Positions 37,401 to 49,199 of a stretch of DNA of 64,000 nt are shown piece after piece. Origin of the DNA: Aaosphaeria pasadenensis (lineage: Eukaryota; Ascomycota; Dothideomycetes; Pleosporales). Each line of letters starts with the position of its first letter. Position 1 is the stretch's first letter. The notes under the pieces are model-generated. The model was not told where the DNA came from, ran no database searches, and saw nothing but the letters and a program-made list of their open reading frames with translations. The translations under genes and the position numbers were made by a program. The DNA lies in assembly GCA_022813625.1 (NCBI GenBank), contig JAKLMB010000002.1:1240001-1304000 (forward strand), read 5' to 3'.

Positions 37401-40124
37401 GGGGAGGAAAGTAAGAAAGCAAGACATACATACATACATACATCCATACAGAGAAGGAGAGTATCAGGATTGGGAAAGAGAGAGAGAGGGAAAACAACAC
37501 GCGTCATGCATGCATGCAGAGTCTCCATGCGGGCCGCCGTCAGGAAACGGAAGTTTTGCTGATGATGCTTGCTGTGCTGTGCTGATGGATAGAGGTAGGG
37601 AGGGAGGGATGTGAGACATGGAGAACGGCTCCGGGGGAGGAAAGCAAAAATGCGGAGAAAAATTTCCCCATCAGATGATGTTTTACGTTCTTTTCTTTTT
37701 GCGTTCGCCATTGATGATGAGGTGAGGTGAGATTTAGATAGATCTAGAGGGGGAAAACGCGGGGAAGCCGAACGATGTTGTCATGGTTTAGATGGTTGTG
37801 AAGTATCAAGTGTGTTTTGCTACGATGTAGGTTTGTATGTATGTAATCACGATGCTTAGTTATGTACGCGTACTGTAGAGGAATGGTTACGTCCATTAAC
37901 TCCACCATTTCATACACGCTTTCTACGCCGCCATGCCGAATGTCATAGCCCTACGCTCGCTCGCGAGCACAAGTACAAGCACCGTTGATATTCCCTCGCC
38001 TCATCTGGGTGGCGTGGGCGTGGCGGGGCGTGGTACATCATACACACAGTATCACGAGACAAGGCGGACGTGCGATGTTCTGTCCGTGTGGACGGCGGCA
38101 GTAGCTAGCAGTAGCAGCAACAGCCCGTATGTACAGTATACCTGTGAAGTAGCAAATGGAATGGATACCTACGTAGGTAGGCGACCGGCGGCTGTGTTTG
38201 CATTTGCGTTGTGTCGTGTCGTGTTGCGTTGCGTCAAGTTGTGCTGTGCCGTGCTGTGTTGTGTTGTGTTGCATCAAGTCAGAAGCTGTGTTGCTGTGTG
38301 CTGTGTGTGCTGGGTGCTGTGCTATGTGTAAGTAGAGAATGTGCGCGCGAGCGCCCGCGTGTTGGCTGGCATGCGTGCGGGTGGGTGCGGGCCTTCCACA
38401 ACGTTTTTTTATGGGGTTGAGGGAGGGATTTGATTGTCGTACTGCTGGTGAGGGTGGAGGGTGGGTGGTGGTACAATGAAAGGTGGCAGTGTGGAGCGGG
38501 TGAGCGAATGTAGAGGGTGGATGGTGGTGATGGTCAGACACATGTTTGGCGCTCCTTTTGTGGCATTCGATCAGTCATTCACAAGTTGTATTTAGCTATT
38601 AACATAGGCTCTACTCATTTCGCACTGTTATATATACATGCTCCACACCTCAAACTTCATGCTTCTGTTTCCATAGTGTGTGAACCGTATGTCCTCCGTA
38701 CATAAGAACCCCTGACAGGTCAAGTCATTCAAAACATGAGAACATGAATAGCAACACTTGAATCAACCAACTTATCAAAAACCTAACATCTTCTCTCCGA
38801 TAGATCGGCTTTCAATAACTCCCCTCCCCTCCCCCCATCCCATCCGTCCTCCCTGCGACATCCCATCCCCATCGACACCCGACGACGGCGACGAAAACAC
38901 TTGTCATTTCCCAATCCAGATTCACCCGCAGCTGTCGTTTCGGGTGCGAGGCGGGGAGGACCTCCAGGTTCGTTAGTTAGAGCGAAAGGGGGGTGTGGGC
39001 GCGCGGAACATGTCGTGTAACGAGCAAGATTGGAGAAGCAAGCAAGGTAGGGGAAATGGGATGTGTATGAAGGTGGTGTATGGGTGTGATGTTCGAACTT
39101 GTCTGTCTATCGGTGTATGTGTCCGTTTATTTCTTTCTTTCTCGTCGATGTTGTTGTTAGATACCTGGAAACACCGCTGTTCGTCGTTATGGTGGTAATC
39201 AGGTAGTGATGGCGGTGGCCCACAAATCACCCCCTTCCAGAGAACTATGTGTCGAGCCTCCTCGCTCGGAACTGCTGTACCACCCTTCCATAGATAGACT
39301 CTCACGCGCTGCCTGCCTGTCTATCCGTCTGCTGGAGTGCGGGACGAGAGCGGAGCGAAGGGGAGGGGAGGGGAGGGACAACACACACACGCGCGCGCAC
39401 ATACCCATGGGATGAAGGTGTAACGACGCACGCAGCTCGCTCCTCGCTGAAGACGGTGCTCGCTCGCGCGGCGCGAGGGCCTTCGTCCATCCGGAGGGAT
39501 GTCCACGACAGGCGCCACGGGCCCCGCTGGTGGTGGTCTGGCTCATGTGCGAGAGGGTAGCGTAGGGTAGGGTAGCTGGATAGTCCCTTGATGCCTGACG
39601 GAGGTGACTGGTACGGAGGAGAAGAGAGGTCGGAGGAAAAAAAAAACTTTGGATTCATGATATTAATTACCTCGAGCTGTTTTTTTTTGGGGGGATTGCT
39701 CGCTCCACTGTACATACAAATGAGCAATATTTTCTTCTGTTCCTCCTCTTTCTCCCCTTGGGCCCCTCTGCTACCCGCTCGATTATTGAAAGTGATGACC
39801 GTTTTTCTACATACACATCTACAGAGAATGGAGGGGTGCCCTGGCCGGCTATAATGTATGGAGAAAAGAGAATAAATAAATAGAAATAGATGAGGAAGAG
39901 AGAGAGAAGGAGAAGGGTAAAAAAAAGGGGATTTGGACAAGCGATCCCAAGATGCCGTATTAAGAAAACCCTTAGAACACCTAGGAACCATGCAGTAACG
40001 ACAAGGACGCGCTTCAGTGTGGTACAACAATGCAGTCTTTTTTATCCGTCCGCGTCTCGGCGGCGGCAGCGGCGGTGGCATCTTCGTCTCCTCCCTCTTC
40101 TACGCGGGACGCCACATTGCTAAA
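34474..40124. other. Long non-coding stretch between WD40 and chitin synthase genes
   Basis: 5.6 kb. From 34474 to about 35100 lies the leader/promoter of the WD40 gene (purine-rich on plus). The rest holds simple repeats: TGTCT/TGTCTTG near 35138-35157, CATTCA near 35722-35740, CATCAC/CATCATCAC near 36677-36702, GAATGAAT at 37198-37224, ATACATAC at 37425-37442, GTGTTGCG-like units at 38210-38280 and GGGGA units near 39360. The end near 40 kb is probably the 3' UTR of the chitin synthase. No gene was supported. Confidence 0.6.
37198..37224. repeat. GAAT tetranucleotide microsatellite
   Basis: About six uninterrupted GAAT units in intergenic DNA. Confidence 0.9.
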
Positions 40125-43100
40125 TCAATTATCATAGTACGTGTCATAACCATGCTGTTGCTGTTGCTGGTGCTGCTGCGACCAGCCGCCCACCGAAGTG
40201 TGCTGCTGAGACCAACCGCCTGCTGACGCCTTGAGTCTTCGTTCTGTACACAAACATGTCAGTGAAAATGCACCTTCGGAACCGCGGCAAACTGTGTGAT
40301 TCTTACCTTGTTCAAAATCGTGCCACCGTCGCATCGTGATCTTGCTGCTGTCAAACTCGCCCTCGTACTCAATGCCTGCCTTCTTCGTCTTCTCCCCTGC
40401 AGTCTTTCGGGTGTCGCCCCAGCTGAAGTCGTCAAACTTCCAGTACGCATATGCGGGGAGTACAAAGTTCCAAATTGGGAGCGACAGCAGGTAAACGAAC
40501 ATCCAGGCAATGTACGACCAACGGTGGGCGGTGATAACGATGAGAACGGCCGGGAGACCAAGGATCAATGCCAACAGGATGAGGGGAATCACGGGCGCCT
40601 CCGTGTGCAATACGGCGGCCTTGATAGCGATCGCGACTGACAAACGTTAGTACATATCCAAGCCACCGGAACAGGGACTATAGCACTTACTCAAATAGAA
40701 CGTGAAGGCAATGGCAGCCGGCAGCACTAGCGTACCGACAAGCTCGATGAAGACAACAAACTGCATGCTGAAGCAGAAGGTTCCACACAGATCCCGGACA
40801 AGCACCAATTCCATAAGGTTGTGAACCGTACTATTGATCCATCGCCTGCGCTGTGACAGGAGCACCTTGAATTCGTCGGGCACGGTTGTCTTGCAGACGG
40901 CCTGGGGCACAAAGACCTGTTTACGCTTGGGAAAGGTCTTAAGCATGAGAGTTGACAGGTATCGGTCCTCGCCAAGCAAGAGCAGATTCTTCTTGTGCAA
41001 CGTATCAACCACGTTCTCAGAGTAGTGCTCGACGACATCAGGGTTGGCTAGAATCGGGACCCAGTAATTCTGGCCGCCCTTGGGGGCTTTGATGCGGTAC
41101 ATGCAGAAACATCCCGGCAGACAGGTGACACCACCGAAAACAGACTCAAACGACTTGGACAAATGGTGAGAGATGAAGTATCTGGTGTATGTCAGTATTG
41201 GAACTCGCCTCAACAGGCGATGGAAAGGAAAACTTACTCGAACACTTGGATCATAGACACCCATGAGTCACGCTTGTTGGCAATCTTGGTTTCACCACAG
41301 AGTCCCATAATTTCAGGGTCCTTAACCATGGCAGAGATCATGTGCGTCAGACTGTCAGGGAAAACTTTAGTATCGGCGTCAACCATGAGAACGATTTCGT
41401 AGTAGTCGGGCGACATTCCCGTGATTTTCCAGATTCCGTTGAAGATTTCGAATTCGAGCTCCGTCATGCGTTCATCAAACATAACCTTTTGCAAGAACGA
41501 CATCAGGATGATTTGAGAGTCTCGCTTTCCACGGTTACCAGGCTTGGACTTCTCGGCCTCGTCGGGGGTTCCGCACTTGACTACGACCATCATTGGAACG
41601 CGTTGCTGCTTGTCAACGGCAATCGCACTCTCCTCGCCATAGTTGTAGAAACCAGAGTAGATCTTTGCCATGTTGTGTCTCTTGGAACCACTTGCAACGG
41701 CGACGTAGGAGAAAGCCTCGACCTCGTGTGGGAGAATTGTATGGTCCTTCATCATTCCAAGGGCGATTTCGGGAGTGCTCAAAGTTTCACCTTTTCCTTT
41801 AATCATTCCATCACAGATAACCAGAATAAGCTTGTGACTGTTGGGGTAATCGGTGGTAGCAATAGAGTCGAGAGTGGTGCGCAGACCGTCGGCACCTTCG
41901 GAGTAAGCAGTAACCAAGCAGATCGCATGAGCCAAGGGATAGCCGAAAGGCTGCCACTCAGAAGGAGGTTGGGGCACAACGGCTTCGTGGACAAACCCAG
42001 CGGGTCCTGGGCCCTCCTCGCCCATTGCGGTGGAGTACCGAGTGTCCGAAGTTCCGGGGTACATGGTGCTTGATCGGCTGTCTTGAGCTGAGTGCTTTCC
42101 ATCGTAGGTGGGGAGTGTTCCGTGGCTGGTGTTCAATTGTCTGTACATGGCGTTGGATGAGATGAGACGGGAGGAAGCACTCTGGCTGGTCATGGTTGTT
42201 GGTGGAGCGCGGGTCTTCGACGACTTCTCCATGGCGTACGGGCTGGTGAAACGGGAGGTGGAAGGCAAGAAAGCGCTACCGCGCTTGCTGGATCGGTCGG
42301 GTCCAGCTGGATCAGAAAGCTTAGGCGGTGGTCTGTAAATGTCATCACTCCACTCCTCAATCTGTTGCTTGCGCTGTTTCGAATCGACTTTGCCTTGCGA
42401 CGTCTTGTCTGCACCGAACTTTCTGCTGATGAACCACTGGAAGGCGAGGGCTAGAACGAATTTGGCAGTGACGATGGAGAGAATGAAGACCAACGAAACG
42501 TAGAGAACGACCTTGGAAGCAATGCAACCAATGCTTTCGGTATCGACGGAGCCAACCTTGATGATCTGGGTAAAGCATTTGGCGACCTGCTTCTCATAGC
42601 TTGAAGAGTATGCACGGGTTACGTCGAGGCCGCGGAGCTTTTGGTTTTGCCTGATCTCCATGAACTTGTTGGGGATTTCAACCTGCGACTGGTCAAACCA
42701 ATCGAGGAGACTGAGATCCAAAACATCACCACCCCAAACCATGAGGTCACGGGTGCTGTTCTTCAAATCATCCCAGGTGAAGTAGACGTCACCAGACGAA
42801 GCCAGGCCGTAGAAAGCACGTCGAGCAGTAGCGCTGGTGTGACACTGAAATCCATTGTAGTAGGGGACGGTTGTGTTAGGCTTTGTAGATCCATCCTGGT
42901 TGAAGAGTTGGCATGGGAAGTACCAGGCCAGGTCATTGTTGGCATTGGTGGTAATGTTAGCGCCTGGTTTGGCGGTAATCAGGCCTTTGCAGGCACCGTT
43001 GACGTTCTGGAAGAGGAAGGAAGCATCTTGTCCTCCATGCTTCTCGGGCAAGTCAAAGAGCACGTTGGCGCCCTCCGGGACACCTCGAGCCAAAGGATGT

Positions 43101-43960
43101 GCAGAACCAGTGAGATCGTAAGCCTTTCCGTGAGCGATCAAGAAACCTCTGTCGACCTTGTTGACGCGGAGGCGGGCGTTTCCACCGCTTGAGCAGACAG
43201 TCTCCGTGAAACCGAAGGTAAGATAACCGACTATTGTGCAAATCATGAGAATGATACTGACAAGGCCCATCTTCTCCCTCCAAGCGCGTTGCTGGGCCTT
43301 TTGAACTTTTCCGAAGCACTTCAATACTGCGTTTGGGCACCAAAAGGTAACGATGGCGCAGTACACGTTCCACAGACTAGGTGGGCGCAGGGCATCCCTC
43401 TCCTTCTGTTTCTGCTTCTCCAGCTTGTCCATGGTCTTGCTTCGAGTCAAGCGTCGCTGGGGGCGGGTGTTCTCGTCGAGGGGAGCTTGCTTGTCGCTAT
43501 AGCCTGCACTGGAAGGATTGCGCAGATGCGAAGGCTTCATGTCGGTGCTGTCCGAGCTGACCGTCTCCGCCTCCATGCGGTCTTCCAGGATGGGGTCATT
43601 TCCTGTCGTCGAGGGGTGAACGTGCATCTTTTGGGCATGTTTGCGGTAGTGATAGTTGGGGTGACTGGGATCGATTCGCTGGCGTTCTGGCCGGATAAGA
43701 CTTCGTTTCCTACCCAAGTCAGGTCCTCCAGGTGTACCTGCTCCTCCTCGCATGATGGGATCTCTTTCCATGGGCACCGGGGTGCCAGGTGATGGGAGAG
43801 CCCTCGAGTAGGATTGGGATCCGCCTTTGCTGGATGTGCGATCGTGTCTGCGGGAGCTCTCGAGGTCGGAAGTTCTTCGGCGGCGAGAGGGCGATTCTCG
43901 AAATGCAGGTCGCTGTTCTCTGCCCGGCGAGGAGGGATCGGGCCGCTGAGGGAGAGACAT
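40125..43960 (-). CDS. CHS3: Class IV chitin synthase (yeast Chs3 type)
   Basis: Four exons on the minus strand: 43960-41238, 41181-40691, 40636-40307 and 40243-40125, with introns of 56, 54 and 63 bp; 1220 residues. It makes chitin from UDP-GlcNAc at the plasma membrane. The N-terminal 190 residues are basic and disordered. Hydrophobic segments lie near 230-250 and 485-510. The family-2 glycosyltransferase domain carries DADTKV (861), GEDRYL (978-983) and QRRRW (1018-1022), followed by several membrane segments and a Gln-rich end. No myosin head is present, which with the length excludes classes V and VII. In yeast the orthologue needs the activator Skt5/Chs4, and a candidate lies divergently at 49.2 kb. 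The leader upstream is pyrimidine-rich on the coding strand. Confidence 0.93.
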
Positions 43961-46900
43961 GATACTGTGAGGAATGCAAATCAGAATTCTGTACCAAAGA
44001 GAGGCTGCCGAGGGGAGAAGAGAAGTGCGTGCCAGAGGTCACAGCAAGGGCCCAGCAATTAAACTCGACCCCTTGATTGGGATGGACGTACAAATGAGAG
44101 TATGGAGCCTCGCGATCAACTGTGAGCTAGCTGTGCCTTTCAGCAAACAGCGCTTCGAGGCAAAGCGAAGGGATGAACAGCGGCGGGTGCCGTCGTCGGC
44201 AGCGGCGTAGTTTGAGTGTGTATTATAGTGAGTGGTGAGGATACAGAGTATTGGTGATTGTGAAGTGAAGTGAAGCGATTAGAGGGTACAGAGTCGTAAG
44301 AATGTGGAGTGTCTTGTCTGTCGTGCAAAGGGTCAAGGAGCGACGGCAGAATGCATGAGCATGAACATGAGCATGAGCAAGATGCAGATACACAGGTACA
44401 AAGATGCAGGTGCGGTAGAATAACGATCGGAAGAGTGCCGTGAACGAAAGACTGGAAACTGGGTAACAACAGAAACACTGGAACAGGAACTGGAACGGGG
44501 CGACCAGGGAAAAAAGAGGCTGAGGTCCGGTTGTTACAGCGACAGACAAAGTCCCAGGGAAGGGGGAGTAACGAGGGTAAGGGTGATAGGACAGGATAGG
44601 GTAGGGGGCGAGAAAGAAGGATTGAGGGGACGGAGGGAGAGGAGGATTAGGGAGGATGGGATCATCGAGGGGGGGGAACAGAGCTGTGAGAGCCTAGAGG
44701 GGAGACCAACGGAGACCAACCAACCATTACGGATAACCCCTGGAATTGGCGTCAATTAGCATGGGAGGGGATGTGAGCGTGAGCCACCACCACTACCACT
44801 GGCAATACTTGTATTACTCTGTCAACATGCAACAATATAAATAACTATACGCGGCCATATATCTTAAAACATTAGCCGCAGTCATCCAATGAAAAGAAAG
44901 AATTGGTAAATGGATGGTCAAAGGACCAATAGTCATGAGGTCAAAATCTACTACGAGGTATATACTGGCAGCATACTTTAGTATGGAGGGCAACGGGACA
45001 TACACTGCAAGGAGAAAATCATAGTAGAGCACGGAGTAGCATTTGGTATAGCACAGAATAGTAAATTCGCCTCCCCCCTATGTCCGCTTCGTCTACAAAA
45101 TACAGTACGGAGTACGAATAATACAAATACAAGTACTTCCTTGTGATGGTCCAAGCCTGGAGGAGCTCTAAAGGGTACTAGCTAAGTCGTCACTAAATAT
45201 ACATACTCGTTACTCTAGAAACGGACTAATCAACACAACCCATGTAAACCATACTCTGCCCGCTGGCCTTAACAATATTTCTCCCCCAACACTCTCGGTT
45301 TCTGCAGGAATAGCAATCCGTTTTTAACCTTTTCTTGTTTCATCAAAGATCATTGCAGTAATACAAATAGCAAGCAAGATTCTGGTTTTGAACACGCCCG
45401 TTGCGCAGTTCTCTCCCCTCTTTTCTTTCGTGGCCTGTGACCCGTCGCTTGTCGCCTCTGGCCGTCTGTCCCGCTTCGGCCGATTTAAGCACTTACTAAA
45501 GCCACTAGGCAGGAGTAGAACATTATTTATCTCGCAGCATACGATGTCGATCATCAGAAAGAGATCCATTTATCATTATTGACATTCGAGAAGGTGACCC
45601 TCCCCTTCGATGCTACCATTCTACTCGTATACACAATACTCAACCTTAACTACTTCCTCCATAGGCAGGACTTACAACTTAGTACAAGTATCGTAGGAAT
45701 ATTAATCGCTACTTCGTATGAGGCCGTTTCGATGTTATTTATAGCCCACACGGGCATTGATGTGGTATAGCTTCAAAAAAAGGAGCGTCCGCCTCCCGTG
45801 ATGATGCCACTCAAAGTTTTTTTTCCCCATACACGGGGGCAAATATACATACTATCCCATGGGTGCGGGACTCTCAACACGATATGGCCAGTGAGTCGTC
45901 TCACCTCAGTGTGCACAAGCCCTGGTGCATCAAGTTATTTCGAAAATCTACCCCAGTGTCCACTACTCAAGATCCCTCTCTCTCCCCTAATAATCATCGT
46001 ACTGCTCCTGGGTAGCTGTTCCTACGACAGGCACGCAGCGCACACAGCACGCAGCACGCACGCCAGTCTCCCGCTGTCCAACATGTCTATGCTTGCAGCC
46101 TGTGCCTGCACTTGCACCTGCACCTACGGGGCGCCAAATTCAGGCCAGCGCAGGGCAGGACAAGGAGAGAATACACCAACAGGTCGATGACAGTCAGGCT
46201 GCGTGCGCTACGTACGCTACGTACGCTACGGAGTTGACAAGCCTACCCATTCAGTCATGCCTACCCCAATACACCACCGCCTTCTTGGGTGGGTCAAGCA
46301 ATACAGTATTACTTGTAAAAAATGGTTTACGTTTTCAAACGCGCTCGTCAAATCATTTCCGTTCGATCATCTGTTCATTCAGTCCTGTCTTCACAGTACG
46401 GAGTACCATTATTATTCACACCTCCATACACGTGGTACGGCAGATCCAAACAGCAATTCCATCCCCTCTTTTAGTACAGGTATGAAACAACTGTAATCTG
46501 CTTTAGGCGAGCATCCTCATTTCCAGAAGAGAAGGACAAGCCAGGCCAGGCCAGAAGCTACTGGATTCTCTGGAGATCACAACGCCTCCTCGGCCAACGA
46601 ACCAAGCCCATCTGAGAAGAGTGAGAAAAGACTCAAAAAGAGAATCAGCGACAGACCGAAACAGACAAGTCCAGAGCCCAGCCGCGGATGATGCACGGGC
46701 AAGAAATGTATTCGACACGGTCCTTTCATTGGCCACTCGCTTCGGTAGACTCGGTGCTCTGATCGATTGCGTTACCTCCCCCATCGTATTTGCACCTATT
46801 TGTGACACCCACCTCTTGACATGGCTTTATTGGGACTTTGATTTATGCGGGCTTCCTGTATGGCATATGCTGTATGCTGGGGCTGGCATTCTGCAATCGT

Positions 46901-49199
46901 GGTGACTATGGGCGGCCACTCTTCAACATTAACTCCATGCGGTAATTCAAACGAAGTTGTGTCTCTTTTTTCTTCTTTTCTGCATCTTCTTCACTCTTCA
47001 GCTTCTTCAGCTCTTTCAGCCAGGCTGATGCTTGCTTTTCCGTGTCTCTCCTGCCAACTTTCCATACTTTTTGGAGCAAATAACAGGATCGAAAGCATCT
47101 CCGGTCGAGAAGAAAGCTGGTGCATTATTAAAGGCTAAAGTGACAGTCCACGATGCCAAGTAGATGATCGCTGGGTGAGTTACCACATCCCCGCGCTTCC
47201 AAGACATACTGTGTCGGTAGTGGCATCCTTCGCTTCCATTCACAGGTTGGTCTTCATAGTCGTACTACGACGTTTAGCACAACGATCACTGAATGAAGAG
47301 ACATGTTCCATTATCATTACCTTCAATGTATCTGCCCTACCAAGATCGCTCGCAGCCTTCTTGACAAGAAGATGTGGAGCGCCGAGCTAGAGGGGGTGGC
47401 CCCGTCGTTCTTGTCTATCCACATTCCATTTACCCCTCCAGGCTGGCTCTATCTACTCCTGTCGCCTCGCCTCGCACCCTTGTAATTTGTCCATCTTTCT
47501 TGGTTATTCTCTTCTCTGTCTGTCTGTGACTATTACGTCGAATACATTTCTGCCTAGGTAGGTGTATGCTGTCCACAGCATCGGCCACGCACCTCGTTTC
47601 AGCAACGAGCTATCCTGGTCGTCGAATGTCCTGCATTCATTGATACATTCCTCATAAGCCTCACAGGGTATGATGGCAGGCAGTCTGGCAGCAACTAGGT
47701 CCCAAAGAAATCAAGATACGACAGGAAAACCAGGTGATGGTCTTCATAAGCATTATTTACACGGCATCCAAAAACCCGGCATGCCTACAAAAATTGGGTC
47801 AGTATACGGAGTACTCCACCTTCTATCGATTTATGGGCTTTTCTTCTCCATCAATATCTGTTGCAAGATCAGCTTTGAATGTCTCAAGTCTCTTGCTCTT
47901 CAATTCTCCGGGACTCCATTACTGGGCAGCTACATCAATGCGCCAGCAGCCGCCCGAGTAAGCCATCTCGTCCTTTTTCAGCCGCCTGACCTCATCCCAT
48001 AACGCAATTGCGCCTCCAGGCTTGCCCGTCTTGTATAGGCCCCCAAAGCTCCAAGGTCTACGTAGGCAGCACACTGGCTACTTTCTCCTACTGTGTATTA
48101 TTGCTAATAGCAATAAACTACCGTTCAGTTCTATTCTGTGGACATCCCCACAGGTGCAGCAGACTACACAGCAATTACTCCATCGATCGAGCTAGCCACG
48201 GTGCAATAGGGGGAGTGTGCGGCAGTTCAGTCTCTTTCCCCCTCTAATTGTCCCTCTTCTCTCCAATTTTTTTTCTTGCGGTGTGGCTCTTCGCGCAAGA
48301 AACATAACGCGGCTATCGAAAAGCAGAGAAGCCGGACCTCCGCGCCGCCCTCTTACCTCTGTCCGCTAGAGGTTTGGTGTCTTCGTAACTGGAGAGAGTC
48401 AGTAGTCGAGTGGGTCTCCTTTAAGGGTCCTCCTGTGCCCTCTCGCTGAGGAACCTTGCCGGACGTCTACCTACGTGCACTTGCCTACACTTTGCTGCAT
48501 TATTGTACAGAGTACTTACTGAGGTACGCTGCTGCACTATCATACTTGGGTGCCGTACTTCGTCCTGGCCTGCCCTGTCCTGTCTCGTTGTCTTTGTAGA
48601 GGCGACCTCGTTTCGCCCTGACCTACATCTCCAATCTGTGACATACCAATTCACATACTACACCCCAACTTGCATCATTTGCTCCGCCGCGCGGGCATCG
48701 CTTCTCTCGCTCACCGGATCAGTTTTGCACAACGCAACTCACTCGCTTTTTTGGTCGTGATTCAAAGCCTCCACGTCTCGGATTGTTGTCAGCTTTAAGC
48801 CACTTGGAGCGTTCCTTCCCGTCTCGCCTTTGTGAGCCTCCCTCCATCCCTCCCTCCCTCCCCCTACCAGGTTTCCGCAGATCCAAAAGCTCGGCGCAAT
48901 CCGCCTATTCCGCAGATCCAAACATCGCACTGCAGCTTTTTCCTCTTCTCCTGGACGAAACACTGACTGGTCACAGTGCATTCCTCGTGGGCAATTCATG
49001 CCATAATCCACCGATCTCTCGGTGCGCTGTAACTTTCGATCGATTCGTCTTCGCTTCAAGCTTCATCTCCTCCCCCGCCATTATACCTCGTTGAAACTTT
49101 CTCCCCGCACTGCACCAAGTCAGGCTCGACCAAAAAATTACATATTCACAAATAAAGGCAGGACCCATAATAGAGGAGTCTTAAAGCTCATAAACGATC
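43961..49199. promoter_or_regulatory. 5.2-kb divergent intergenic region between CHS3 and SKT5
   Basis: No gene supported. On the CHS3 side (44.2-44.75 kb) the CHS3 coding strand is pyrimidine-rich. On the SKT5 side (48.2-49.15 kb) the plus strand is pyrimidine-rich, including a TCCCTCCCTCCC run near 48845. Each pattern fits a long leader of the gene it adjoins. Three exact TACGGAGTA motifs lie at 45106, 46397 and 47805, and a CTACGTACG tandem at about 46207-46230. Whether the two genes share regulation is not shown by the sequence. Confidence 0.5.

Noticed and set aside
39302..40081. 259-codon open frame on the minus strand downstream of the chitin synthase
   Set aside because: Low-complexity Pro/Ser/Arg composition over simple repeats; no domain; position fits a 3' UTR.
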